From NCBI GenBank assembly GCA_016722655.1, contig JADKIR010000004.1, forward strand, positions 2,232,001 to 2,296,000: DNA of 64,000 nt, written 5' to 3'. Every line of letters begins with the position of its first letter. Position 1 is the first letter of the stretch. Below are positions 44,518 to 53,110 of this stretch, piece after piece. The stretch comes from Cytophagaceae bacterium. Its GTDB lineage: Bacteria > Bacteroidota > Bacteroidia > Cytophagales > Spirosomataceae. Made by a program: the position numbers and the translations under genes. The notes under the pieces were generated by a model, which had not been told where the DNA came from, searched no databases, and saw only the letters and a program-made list of their open reading frames with translations.

Positions 44518-45813
44518 ATGAAAAGAACTGGATTTTTAACTATTATGATGATCACAAGCGTGATGGCTGGATTTTCTCAGGAAAAAAAAGAAGAGAAAAA
44601 AGAAGAGCCCAAACCTGCCGCTCCGGCACCAGCACCTGCTCCCGCAGTTGTTATAGGAGGTTTTATCAGAGCTGACTTTATCTGGGACTCAAGAAAGAGT
44701 GCTCAGGTAAGAGAAGATCATTTGAATTTGTATCCTTTAGATGTGGCTAAAGATGCTAGTGGCAACGACCTCAATGCAGTGCCACAATCCAATTTCCATT
44801 CGATTGTGTCGAGAATCAATTTGAAAGTCAATGGACCCAATGCTTTCGGTGCAAAGACTTCGGGCTTTTTTGAAGGTGATTTCTTCGGAAACTTTGAAGG
44901 AAGTATCGGCCTTTTTCGTTTGAGACATGCCAACTTGACAATGGATTGGACCAAAACCAAATTGACTTTGGGTCAATCATGGTATCCTCAGTTTGTTCCG
45001 GAGTGTTTCCCGGGAGTAGCCAACTTCAGTACAGGTATTTTATTTAACCCATTTGGTTGGGTGCCTCAGGCTAAACTTACCAAAGCACTTGGAAAGGACG
45101 TTTCATTCGCATTTACCTTGTATAAAGACCGTGAATTTACCACGGTGTCAGCCACCGGTGTACAAAACGAACCAGATGTAAACTCAGTGATTCCAACAAT
45201 GCACGGTAATTTACAATACAAAAAAGGAAAAGTCTTGGCAGGTATCGGTCTGGAATATCGCTCATTGGTACCACGTACTACTATTACAGGTGGAACTCCG
45301 GCACAAACCATTGCCAATGACGCCAGACTCAATAGTACAACAATTAACGCTTATGCCAAATTTACAGGCAAAAAAGCTACTCTAAAAGCTTATGGCTTGC
45401 TTGGACAAAATGTAACACATCTTGTAATGTTAGGTGGTTATGTTTCACAAGCTGATGGTGCCATAAACGAAAAATATCTGCCGACAGCAACAAATTCGGC
45501 CTGGTTGGAAATCATGAGTAATAATCCTAAAGTGGCACCGGCATTATTTGTTGGTTATACAGTAAACAATGGAGCCAAAGAAGATGGAAAAACTGCTTAT
45601 ACCAGAGGGGTTACTTTGGATAAAAGATCTGTTAAAGATGTAACAAGAGTAGCAGGGAGAATAGATTTCAAACAAGGCAAAATAAAAATTTCACCTGAAA
45701 TTGAATATACATCAGCCAATTGGGGACTTGCCAATAAGTCAGGAAAAGTAACAGGTGATCTTACCAAAGTCGGAAATGTAAGATTTTTATTGAGTTCAGT
45801 TCTAACGTTTTAA
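44518..45813 (+). CDS. DcaP-like outer-membrane porin
   Basis: A 431-residue protein with a signal peptide (residues 1-20, cut after GFS/Q), a charged Lys/Glu stretch and a Pro-Ala linker (about 21-43), then a beta-barrel body beginning GGFIRADFIWDSRKS. The layout of a linker followed by a barrel resembles the DcaP family, trimeric porins for negatively charged small molecules such as dicarboxylates. Position ahead of an MHS transporter and two acyl-CoA synthetases fits uptake of short-chain carboxylates. The family assignment is by layout and is uncertain. Confidence 0.75.
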   Translation: MKRTGFLTIMMITSVMAGFSQEKKEEKKEEPKPAAPAPAPAPAVVIGGFIRADFIWDSRKSAQVREDHLNLYPLDVAKDASGNDLNAVPQSNFHSIVSRINLKVNGPNAFGAKTSGFFEGDFFGNFEGSIGLFRLRHANLTMDWTKTKLTLGQSWYPQFVPECFPGVANFSTGILFNPFGWVPQAKLTKALGKDVSFAFTLYKDREFTTVSATGVQNEPDVNSVIPTMHGNLQYKKGKVLAGIGLEYRSLVPRTTITGGTPAQTIANDARLNSTTINAYAKFTGKKATLKAYGLLGQNVTHLVMLGGYVSQADGAINEKYLPTATNSAWLEIMSNNPKVAPALFVGYTVNNGAKEDGKTAYTRGVTLDKRSVKDVTRVAGRIDFKQGKIKISPEIEYTSANWGLANKSGKVTGDLTKVGNVRFLLSSVLTF

Positions 45814-45855
45814 TATCAACCCTTAAATATTTTTTAAAAATTAAAATTAAATTTT

Positions 45856-47432
45856 ATGTCATCAAGTAAGAAAAGTTCGATGTTTTCAATCATAGGGGCC
45901 TCTTCAGTGGGTACTATGATCGAGTGGTACGACTTCTACATTTTCGGAAGTTTGGCTACCATCATTTCAACCAAGTTTTTCCCTGCAGGCAACGAAACCC
46001 TAAGTTATCTGAGTACACTTGCCACATTTGCGGCCGGCTTTATTGTTAGACCCTTCGGTGCATTGTTTTTCGGTAGATTGGGAGACCTTATTGGTCGGAA
46101 ATACACTTTCATGGTTACTCTCTTACTCATGGGTGGAGCTACTTTCTTTATCGGTATGATTCCGGCGTACGAAACAATCGGTATGTTTGCTCCAATCGGG
46201 GTTTTGTTACTTCGTTTACTTCAGGGTCTCGCTCTAGGCGGAGAATACGGGGAGCGGCAACTTATGTAGCAGAACATTCACCTGACAACGAAAGAGGGTT
46301 CATGACTTCATGGATTCAGATTACAGCCACGGCTGGTTTGATTATCTCTCTCATAGTGATTGCAATTACAAAACTTTCCATGACCAAAGAATCATTCGAA
46401 GCATTTGGATGGAGAATACCTTTCCTGGCCTCGATTCTTATGGTTGGCGTTTCTTATCTGATTCGTAGAAACATGCACGAGTCACCACTTTTTGCTAAAG
46501 TGAAATCAGAAGGTAAAACCTCTACCAATCCATTAAAAGAGTCTTTTGGAAACAGATTAAACTTCAAATTTGTATTGTTGGCACTTTTGGGTGTAACCAT
46601 GGGACAGGGTGTGGTATGGTACACGGGTCAGTTTTACGCTATGTCGTTTATCGAGAAAGTTATGAGTGTTCCCAAAGAGCAGGTTGATAGTATCCTGATT
46701 TGGGGTTTATTGTTAGGAACACCTTTCTTTGTGTTATTTGGTTGGTTATCTGATAAAATTGGTCGGAAATGGATTATGATGGCCGGTATGTTGATAGCTG
46801 TACTTTCTTACAGATCTATTTACAATCACATGTATGAAACTGTAAATATTAAAAACAAAACTGAATTGGCCGAAAAAGGAACTTCTTTGGCTGAAATTAA
46901 AGAAAATGCAAAAAATGCCAATGGTGGTATGGATTCAGTTTTTACAGTTACCAAAGAATTTACCGATGGAACAACCTATAAAGAAGTTAAAACTTTAACA
47001 CTCAACAATGGTGTTGCTGATACAAAAGATGGTAAACCGATAGTTGATACCAAGAAAACTGTTACAATCAACAATGCCGACAAGTGGACTTTGATTTTCA
47101 TGGTGTTTATTCAAATGCTTTTTGTGACAATGGTATATGGCCCAGTAGCAGCATTCCTTGTTGAAATGTTCCCAGTGAAGATCAGATATACATCTATGTC
47201 GCTTCCGTATCATATCGGTAACGGTATATTTGGTGGCCTATTACCAGCAATTGCAACTTTCCTTGTAACCAGTGCCAAATCAGCCAATGATAAAGCCAAG
47301 GAGCTGGGTGAGGCAATTCCTTTCGATAAGCCTCATCTTGAAGGTTTGTGGTATCCGATTGTTATCGCCGGTATCTGTTTTATTATTGGTACGATTTATC
47401 TTGATGGTAAAGACAATAAAGTAAATGAGTAA
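45856..47432 (+). pseudogene. MHS-family MFS transporter (carboxylate), frameshifted at a G-run
   Basis: The two reading frames 45856-46269 and 46302-47432 form one transporter of about 525 residues. The family opening (GTMIEWYDFYIFGSLA) and GRLGDLIGRKYTF are in the first part. At the G4 run (46249-46252) the frame breaks: with one more G the sequence reads GGEYGGAATYVAEHSPDNERG, the family hallmark, and continues into the second part (RIPFLASILMV..., GWLSDKIGRKWIMMAG). MHS members carry carboxylates with protons or Na+. Between the ninth and tenth helix lies an extra loop of about 88 residues (46829-47090, charged, threonine-rich), predicted to be periplasmic. Being in a coherent cluster, the loss may be a homopolymer error. 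Confidence 0.85.
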
Positions 47433-47462
47433 TAATTTTTTTAACTGAAAATATTAAATAAA

Positions 47463-47681
47463 ATGAATATAATTAAAAGAATTTTAGGTGTAGTTTGGAT
47501 TTTAGTAGGTTTAGCTGCTGTTTACTATCTTATTATAAATCAGGCTATTCCGCTATGGAATAAAGGAGGCGAAAATACCATCCCTGCGATAATTTATACG
47601 GTTATTCTGGGGCCAATGATTGCCGGTTCGTTAGGAGCTTTTGGTCTATTCTCTCTTCAGGGAGAGTATAACGAAAAATAA
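47463..47681 (+). CDS. Small two-helix membrane protein beside the MHS transporter
   Basis: A 72-residue protein with two membrane helices (about 4-27 and 38-64). I recall small proteins of this sort (possibly DUF6814) next to MHS-type transporters in Bacteroidota, but I am not sure of the number. It follows the transporter by 30 bp and precedes a terminator, so it would be the last gene of the porin-transporter transcript. It may be an accessory subunit of the transporter. Confidence 0.75.
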   Translation: MNIIKRILGVVWILVGLAAVYYLIINQAIPLWNKGGENTIPAIIYTVILGPMIAGSLGAFGLFSLQGEYNEK

Positions 47682-47688
47682 AAACTTT

Positions 47689-47720
47689 GGTCCGGTTTCA
47701 TGGAGCCGGACCGGATTTTT
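47689..47720 (+). terminator. Terminator of the porin-transporter transcript
   Basis: A 7-bp perfect GC-rich stem (GGTCCGG/CCGGACC, 47689-47695 with 47706-47712) with a loop that can form further pairs, followed by GGATTTTT. It lies 8 bp after the stop of the 47463 gene. Confidence 0.7.
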
Positions 47721-47746
47721 CAATTGTGTTAGGGTTAAATATAGCA

Positions 47747-47787
47747 ATATGTGCCAATTGCGACTGGAAATGTCCGTTGGCATATAT
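47747..47787 (+). promoter_or_regulatory. Hairpin upstream of the sensor operon
   Basis: An 11-bp stem (47747-47757 with 47777-47787, one G-T wobble) with a 19-base loop that can itself pair GAC/GTC. No T-run follows, so it is not a terminator. It could be a 5'-leader structure or a binding site for the sensor operon starting at 47884. It is reported from sequence only. Confidence 0.4.
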
Positions 47788-47883
47788 TCTTTAAAAATAT
47801 CCTGACAAAACCAGAATTTCAGATTTGATTTTAATAGGTTTATATCTCAATTCTGAAAAAAACAGAAGCGATTTTTTAATATT

Positions 47884-48075
47884 ATGAAAAGAAAATCCAG
47901 AAATCAGAAACTATTTTTATTGTTCCTTTTGCTATTGATATTACTAAATTTTCCGGTATTTTCAATTTTGCAAAGTGACATTTTAGTGGGTGGAATTCCA
48001 TTGAAAATAGTGTTGGTTTTTAGTATTTGGCTTATCATAATTATCCTGGCAGGAATCGTTATTAACCGAAAATAA
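47884..48075 (+). CDS. Small two-helix membrane protein coupled to the symporter-kinase
   Basis: A 63-residue protein with two membrane helices (about 9-30 and 40-60). Its stop codon directly abuts the start of the symporter-fused histidine kinase, so the two are translated in tandem. Small proteins of the shape FPVFS...GGIPLKIVLVFSIWLIIII...NRK are often encoded just before sodium/solute symporters, where they may act as a subunit. It could help the symporter-like sensor part fold or bind. Confidence 0.7.
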   Translation: MKRKSRNQKLFLLFLLLLILLNFPVFSILQSDILVGGIPLKIVLVFSIWLIIIILAGIVINRK

Positions 48076-50757
48076 ATGAATGGTGTTTCTATTACCATCG
48101 TCTCTGTTCTGTATTTAGGGGTTTTGTTTTATCTGGCTTTTGTAGCCGAAAAATTTAAAAACCGAAACAAAAGTCTTATTGATAACCCCTATGTGTATGC
48201 ACTTTCCCTGGCTGTTTATTGCACAGCGTGGACTTTTTATGGGAGTGTTGGTAGGGTTAAAGATAAGGGGTTGGAATTTCTCTCAGTTTATTTAGGACCC
48301 ACACTGGTCATGCTATTGGCCTGGTCAGTATTAAAAAAAATCAGCAGAATTGCCAGAGTAAACGGCATAACCAGTATAGCTGATTTCATTTCTGCCCGCT
48401 ATGGCAAATATCGTTCTTTGGGAGTTTGGGTTACAATTATTTCTTTCCTTGCGGGAGTCCCTTATATAGGATTACAAGTCAAAGCCATCTCTAAAAGTTT
48501 TGAGGTTATCACAGGCATACCATCCGGCAATTATTTTTACCAGGATGCTTCATTTTTTGTAGTGCTGATTCTTATAGTGTTCACCATTTTGTTTGGAACC
48601 AGAAGGATTCAATCCAATGAAACTCATGAAGGGATGATTTTCGCTATTGCCGTTGAAAGTGTTTTTAAGTTGGTCGCATTTCTTTTGGTTGGGGTATTCA
48701 TTACGTTTATCATCAACGACGGTTGGGCCGATGTTTTCGAAAATCATTACTTTGGAAAAAAAATAGAAGAGTCTTTCAATTTTGACCAATCAGCGGGCTA
48801 TGGCAATTGGTTTATACATATCATAATTTCAGCTTTTGCATTCATGTTTTTACCCCGGCAATTTCAGGTAGCGGTGGTCGAAAACCAAAGTGAAAACAAT
48901 CTGAAACAAGCCATTTGGCTTTTTCCGCTTTATCTATTCCTTATCAACATTTTTGTGGTTTTTATTGCTATAAGTGGCACATCTGTTTTTGCAGAAAATT
49001 CAGGAGTTTCAACTGACAGTTATGTGATTGCCCTTCCTCAGCATTTCGGAAACAATCTGGTGGCATTAATCGCTTATATCGGAGGGTTTTCGGCTGCTAC
49101 CGGGATGATCATAGTGGAAACTATAGCCATCAGTACGATGATTACCAACAGCGTGATTTTGCCCTTTTTACTGGAGAGTACCCGTTTTCAGCAAAAATTT
49201 AAATTTAAGCTTTTAAACTTGGCAACATGGCTTAGAAGAGGTGCAATTGTTTTCATTATATTGATGGGTTATATCTACTTTCGTTCAGTAGGAAACCTGT
49301 TTTCTTTAGTATCTATAGGTCTGATTGCATTTGTTGCAATCGCCCAATTTGCACCTATTTTCCTGGGAGGAATTTACTGGAAAGGTGCGACTAAAAATGG
49401 AGCATTAGCAGGATTGGTGAGTGGTTTTACCTTGTGGTTTTTGTTTTTGATATTCCCAACATTGATTCCGGCAAAGTATGAGACTAATTCATTTTTGTCA
49501 TTTTATTATCAAATTTTTGGATTTTTAAATATTGAAGGATTCGATGAAATTTCAAATGCAGGTTTTTGGAGTCTAAGCATAAATACACTGGTTTTTTTAG
49601 TCGTTTCTGCATTTTCAGAACAATCATCGGCAGAGGCAAAACAATCGGTGCTTTTTGTTGATATTTTTCAATATTCTAATATCGACGGACATTCGGGTTT
49701 TTGGAGAGGAAAAGCAAAAAATGAAAATCTGTTTGAACTATTGGCCAGTTTTATTGGAAGATCCGCAGCTAGAAAAGACCTGGATGAATTTGCTCAGCGA
49801 AACGAAATTAATCTGGAATCTAACGTTGCCGACGCCAAACTGGTAAGCTACATAGAGAATACACTAAGCGGTATCGTAGGTACATCCTCGGCAAATATGC
49901 TGGTTTCAACCATTGCCAAAGAAGAGGTGGTAACAGTAGATGAAGTGCTGGCATTTTTGAAAAGGTCTCAGCAAATTTTGGATGACAATGAGGAGTTGAA
50001 ATCAAAAACGGAAGAATTGGAAAGGATCTCAACAGAGCTGAAAATAGCCAATGAAAGACTCCTGAAAACCGATGAACAAAAAAATGAATTTCTGACAACC
50101 GTAACACATGAAATCAGGACGCCACTGACTTCAATAAAAGCCCTGACTGAGATTATTTTTGATAATGAAGACCTGGAAAAAGAGCAGAAAAGCCATTTTT
50201 TGGAAACAATAATTAATGAAACTGACCGGTTGAGCAGGTTAGTGAATCAGGTTTTGGATCTGGAAAAATATGAATCAGGCCGGCATAAACTTTATAAAAT
50301 TGATATTGAGGTTAAGGATTTAGTCGAAAATGTCCTTGATAGACTGGAAGAATTGGCAAATGAAAAAAATGTGAAAATTTTTATGACGATTTTGCCTGAA
50401 ACCAAAGATATAAAAGGTGATGAAGATAAACTGATGCAAATGTTGATAAATGTGGTTTCTAATTCCATAAAGTTTGTAGAACCCAAAAAAGGAGAAATAA
50501 ATATTACCCTAAATTCCAGTAAGAAAAGAACGGTTTTCACCATCGAGGACAATGGAATCGGAATACCAAAGGAGGCACAATCCCGGTTGTTTGAGAAATT
50601 CTATCAGGTTGAAAACGGGAACTTCTCTGATGCCAGAGGTAGCGGTTTGGGACTATCAATAGTGAAAAAAATCGTGGAACTCCATAAAGGGAGTATTCAT
50701 TTGGAAAGTGTTGTAAATAAAGGGACTAAGTTAATGATTAGTCTTCCGATAAAATAA
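48076..50757 (+). CDS. Sodium/solute-symporter-fused histidine kinase (CrbS-like)
   Basis: An 893-residue hybrid. Residues 1-530 form an SSS-family symporter domain of about 13 helices (with GLQVKAISKSFEVITGI and FMFLPRQFQVAVVENQSE). A helical linker (about 560-670) leads to a histidine kinase: H-box VTHEIRTPLTS with His678, N-box MLINVVSNSIKFV, G1 EDNGIGIP, F-box LFEKFYQVEN and G2 GSGLGLSIVKKIVELH. This is the layout of CrbS, the sensor that switches on acetyl-CoA synthetase in Vibrio and Pseudomonas, here directly upstream of an acs gene. Acetate or propionate sensing is inferred from the neighbours. Its own response regulator follows after 13 bp. Confidence 0.9.
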   Translation: MNGVSITIVSVLYLGVLFYLAFVAEKFKNRNKSLIDNPYVYALSLAVYCTAWTFYGSVGRVKDKGLEFLSVYLGPTLVMLLAWSVLKKISRIARVNGITSIADFISARYGKYRSLGVWVTIISFLAGVPYIGLQVKAISKSFEVITGIPSGNYFYQDASFFVVLILIVFTILFGTRRIQSNETHEGMIFAIAVESVFKLVAFLLVGVFITFIINDGWADVFENHYFGKKIEESFNFDQSAGYGNWFIHIIISAFAFMFLPRQFQVAVVENQSENNLKQAIWLFPLYLFLINIFVVFIAISGTSVFAENSGVSTDSYVIALPQHFGNNLVALIAYIGGFSAATGMIIVETIAISTMITNSVILPFLLESTRFQQKFKFKLLNLATWLRRGAIVFIILMGYIYFRSVGNLFSLVSIGLIAFVAIAQFAPIFLGGIYWKGATKNGALAGLVSGFTLWFLFLIFPTLIPAKYETNSFLSFYYQIFGFLNIEGFDEISNAGFWSLSINTLVFLVVSAFSEQSSAEAKQSVLFVDIFQYSNIDGHSGFWRGKAKNENLFELLASFIGRSAARKDLDEFAQRNEINLESNVADAKLVSYIENTLSGIVGTSSANMLVSTIAKEEVVTVDEVLAFLKRSQQILDDNEELKSKTEELERISTELKIANERLLKTDEQKNEFLTTVTHEIRTPLTSIKALTEIIFDNEDLEKEQKSHFLETIINETDRLSRLVNQVLDLEKYESGRHKLYKIDIEVKDLVENVLDRLEELANEKNVKIFMTILPETKDIKGDEDKLMQMLINVVSNSIKFVEPKKGEINITLNSSKKRTVFTIEDNGIGIPKEAQSRLFEKFYQVENGNFSDARGSGLGLSIVKKIVELHKGSIHLESVVNKGTKLMISLPIK

Positions 50758-50770
50758 ATGAACCTGAGCT

Positions 50771-51157
50771 ATGCAAATTCGAAATGACTTAAAAGTATTA
50801 ATTGCCGATGACGAGCCATCTATTTTGATGTCATTGGAATTTTTGTTTAAAAAAGAAGGCTATAGTGTTTTGATTGCTCGTGATGGTCAGGAAGCCATCG
50901 AGCTATTCGATTCTCAGCACCCTTCAATAATGGTATTGGATATTATGATGCCTAAAATCGATGGATATAAAGTATGTACGCATGCCAAAACTAACTATTT
51001 GGTGCATAAACCAAAGGTTATTTTTCTTTCGGCAAAAAACAAAGAAACTGAAATAGAACATGGATATGAATTAGGGGCTGATTTATATGTTCCAAAACCA
51101 TTTTCTACCCGTGACCTGATCAAAAAAGTAAACCTTATGGCCACCGATTTACTTTAA
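50771..51157 (+). CDS. Receiver-only response regulator
   Basis: A 128-residue CheY-like receiver: acidic pocket Asp13/Asp14, phosphorylation site Asp57 in VLDIMMPKIDG, conserved Thr/Ser in IFLSAKNK and Lys in YVPKPFS. It ends right after the fold, so unlike CrbR it has no DNA-binding domain. It must act on another protein or be an intermediate in a phosphorelay. It lies between the kinase (13 bp) and the acyl-CoA synthetase gene (24 bp). Confidence 0.93.
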   Translation: MQIRNDLKVLIADDEPSILMSLEFLFKKEGYSVLIARDGQEAIELFDSQHPSIMVLDIMMPKIDGYKVCTHAKTNYLVHKPKVIFLSAKNKETEIEHGYELGADLYVPKPFSTRDLIKKVNLMATDLL

Positions 51158-51181
51158 AAAAACCTGAATAAAATATCTCAA

Positions 51182-53107
51182 ATGAACTATCATAATTTTT
51201 ATCAACAAAGTATCTTAACCAGAGGGAAATTCTGGGGAAGAAAAGCAGCCAAAATATCTTGGTATAAAGCACCTAAAACAGTCTTAACTCTGGACAAAAA
51301 AGGATATTATAAGTGGTATGAAGATGGGGTCCTAAATACTTGTTATCTGGCAGTTGACCGGCACGTAAAAGAGGGGATGGGCGACCACGATGCATTGATC
51401 TATGATTCGCCTGTTACTAATACCATCAGAAAATATACCTATGATGAAGTGCTGGAACGTGTATCGAAAATTGCAGGTGCACTTGTGAGTTTGGGTGTTC
51501 AGAAAGGTGATACGGTCATAATCTATATGCCTATGGTTCCCGACGCTGCCTTTTCAATGCTGGCATGTGCCCGTATCGGAGCAGTTCATTCAGTGGTATT
51601 TGGCGGATTTGCACCGCATGAATTAGCCATCAGAATTGATGACGCCAAGCCGAAAGTTATAATATCTGCTAGTTGCGGAATTGAATTTGAAAAAATTATT
51701 CCATACAAACCTTTACTTGATCAGGCACTCAAAGAGGCTTCTTTCAGACCTGATGCTTGCATGATTTACCAAAGACCAATGCACAAAGCCGACCTGAAAA
51801 AAGGATATGACCATGATTATGAGGAAATAGTTTCAAAATCAGCTCCGGCAGCCTGTGTAAAAGTAAAAGCCACCGACCCACTTTATATTCTTTACACTTC
51901 CGGAACTACCGGCAAGCCTAAAGGAATTGTCAGAGACAATGGTGGTCACGCGGTAGCCATGCAGTTTTCGATGGATTATGTTTATAACGTACACAAAGGC
52001 GAAGTTTTCTGGGCAGCATCTGACGTAGGTTGGGTGGTAGGGCATTCTTATATTGTTTATGCACCGTTGATAGCAGGCTGTACCACGGTATTTTTTGAAG
52101 GGAAACCCGTAAGAACACCTGATCCCGGCACTTTCTGGAGGGCAATAGAGCAACACAAAGTGAATATTTTCTTTACAGCACCCACGGCATTTCGTGCCAT
52201 AAGAAAAGAAGACCCCAATGCAGACCTTTTGAAAAAATATGATATCTCAAGCCTGAGAACAATCTTCGTAGCAGGGGAAAGATGTGACCCGCCAACCCTC
52301 CGTTGGTTGCAGGAAATAACCGGTAAACCCATCATAGATCACTGGTGGCAAACCGAAACCGGTTGGTCAATAGTGGCCAATATGATGGGAGTGGAACAGT
52401 TTCCGGTGAAAGAAGGCTCTGCTACCAAGCCGGTGAGTGGTTTTGAAGTGGAAATATTGGATGAAGCAGGGGAAAAATTAGGCCCAAATCATGAAGGATA
52501 TGTTTGTGTAAAACTTCCCTTACCTCCGGGCTGCCTGCCAACGCTTTGGAACGATGACGAGCGTTTTGAGGATTCTTATATGGACAAATTCCCGGGTTAT
52601 TACCTGACAGGTGATGGTGGCTATATTGACCCTGACGGATATGTGTTTATCATGGGAAGGATTGATGATGTTATCAATGTTTCAGGCCACAGGCTTTCTA
52701 CTGGTGAAATGGAAGAAATAGTGAGCGGGCATGAGGCCATTGCCGAATGTGCTGTAATCGGTATTGAGGATGAACTTACCGGTCAAAAGCCTTTAGGTTT
52801 AATCGTATTGAAGGATAACGCCACACAGGCACCTGAAGAAATTGAGAAAGATTTGGTGGCTTTGGTAAGGGCGAAAGTTGGTGCAGTGGCTTCATTTAAA
52901 ACTGTAGTGACCGTAAAACGGCTTCCGAAAACCCGATCTGGTAAAATTTTACGGAAAACCATGCGGATGATTGCTGATGAGAAGCCTTTTCAGGTGCCAT
53001 CTACCATTGATGACCCGGCAATTTTGGAAGAAATCAGAGAAATATTAGTTAGCCATAATATAGGTTTAGTATCAAAAAAAACAATTATAAACTATCAATC
53101 AAAATAA
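51182..53107 (+). CDS. Propionyl-CoA-synthetase-like acyl-CoA synthetase (PrpE/ACSS3 type)
   Basis: A 641-residue ACS-family enzyme. The ATP-binding motif is YTSGTTGKPKGIVRDNGG (about 241-258); IVRDNGGHAVAM is typical of PrpE/ACSS3 rather than of acetyl-CoA synthetase. WWQTETGW, the hinge GRIDDVINVSGHRLSTGE and the C-terminal KTRSGKILRKTMR with the regulatory lysine are present. It makes propionyl-CoA or another short acyl-CoA in the cytoplasm. It is followed by acs after 3 bp. The substrate preference is a reading of motif details and less certain than the family. Confidence 0.85.
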   Translation: MNYHNFYQQSILTRGKFWGRKAAKISWYKAPKTVLTLDKKGYYKWYEDGVLNTCYLAVDRHVKEGMGDHDALIYDSPVTNTIRKYTYDEVLERVSKIAGALVSLGVQKGDTVIIYMPMVPDAAFSMLACARIGAVHSVVFGGFAPHELAIRIDDAKPKVIISASCGIEFEKIIPYKPLLDQALKEASFRPDACMIYQRPMHKADLKKGYDHDYEEIVSKSAPAACVKVKATDPLYILYTSGTTGKPKGIVRDNGGHAVAMQFSMDYVYNVHKGEVFWAASDVGWVVGHSYIVYAPLIAGCTTVFFEGKPVRTPDPGTFWRAIEQHKVNIFFTAPTAFRAIRKEDPNADLLKKYDISSLRTIFVAGERCDPPTLRWLQEITGKPIIDHWWQTETGWSIVANMMGVEQFPVKEGSATKPVSGFEVEILDEAGEKLGPNHEGYVCVKLPLPPGCLPTLWNDDERFEDSYMDKFPGYYLTGDGGYIDPDGYVFIMGRIDDVINVSGHRLSTGEMEEIVSGHEAIAECAVIGIEDELTGQKPLGLIVLKDNATQAPEEIEKDLVALVRAKVGAVASFKTVVTVKRLPKTRSGKILRKTMRMIADEKPFQVPSTIDDPAILEEIREILVSHNIGLVSKKTIINYQSK

Positions 53108-53110
53108 AAA

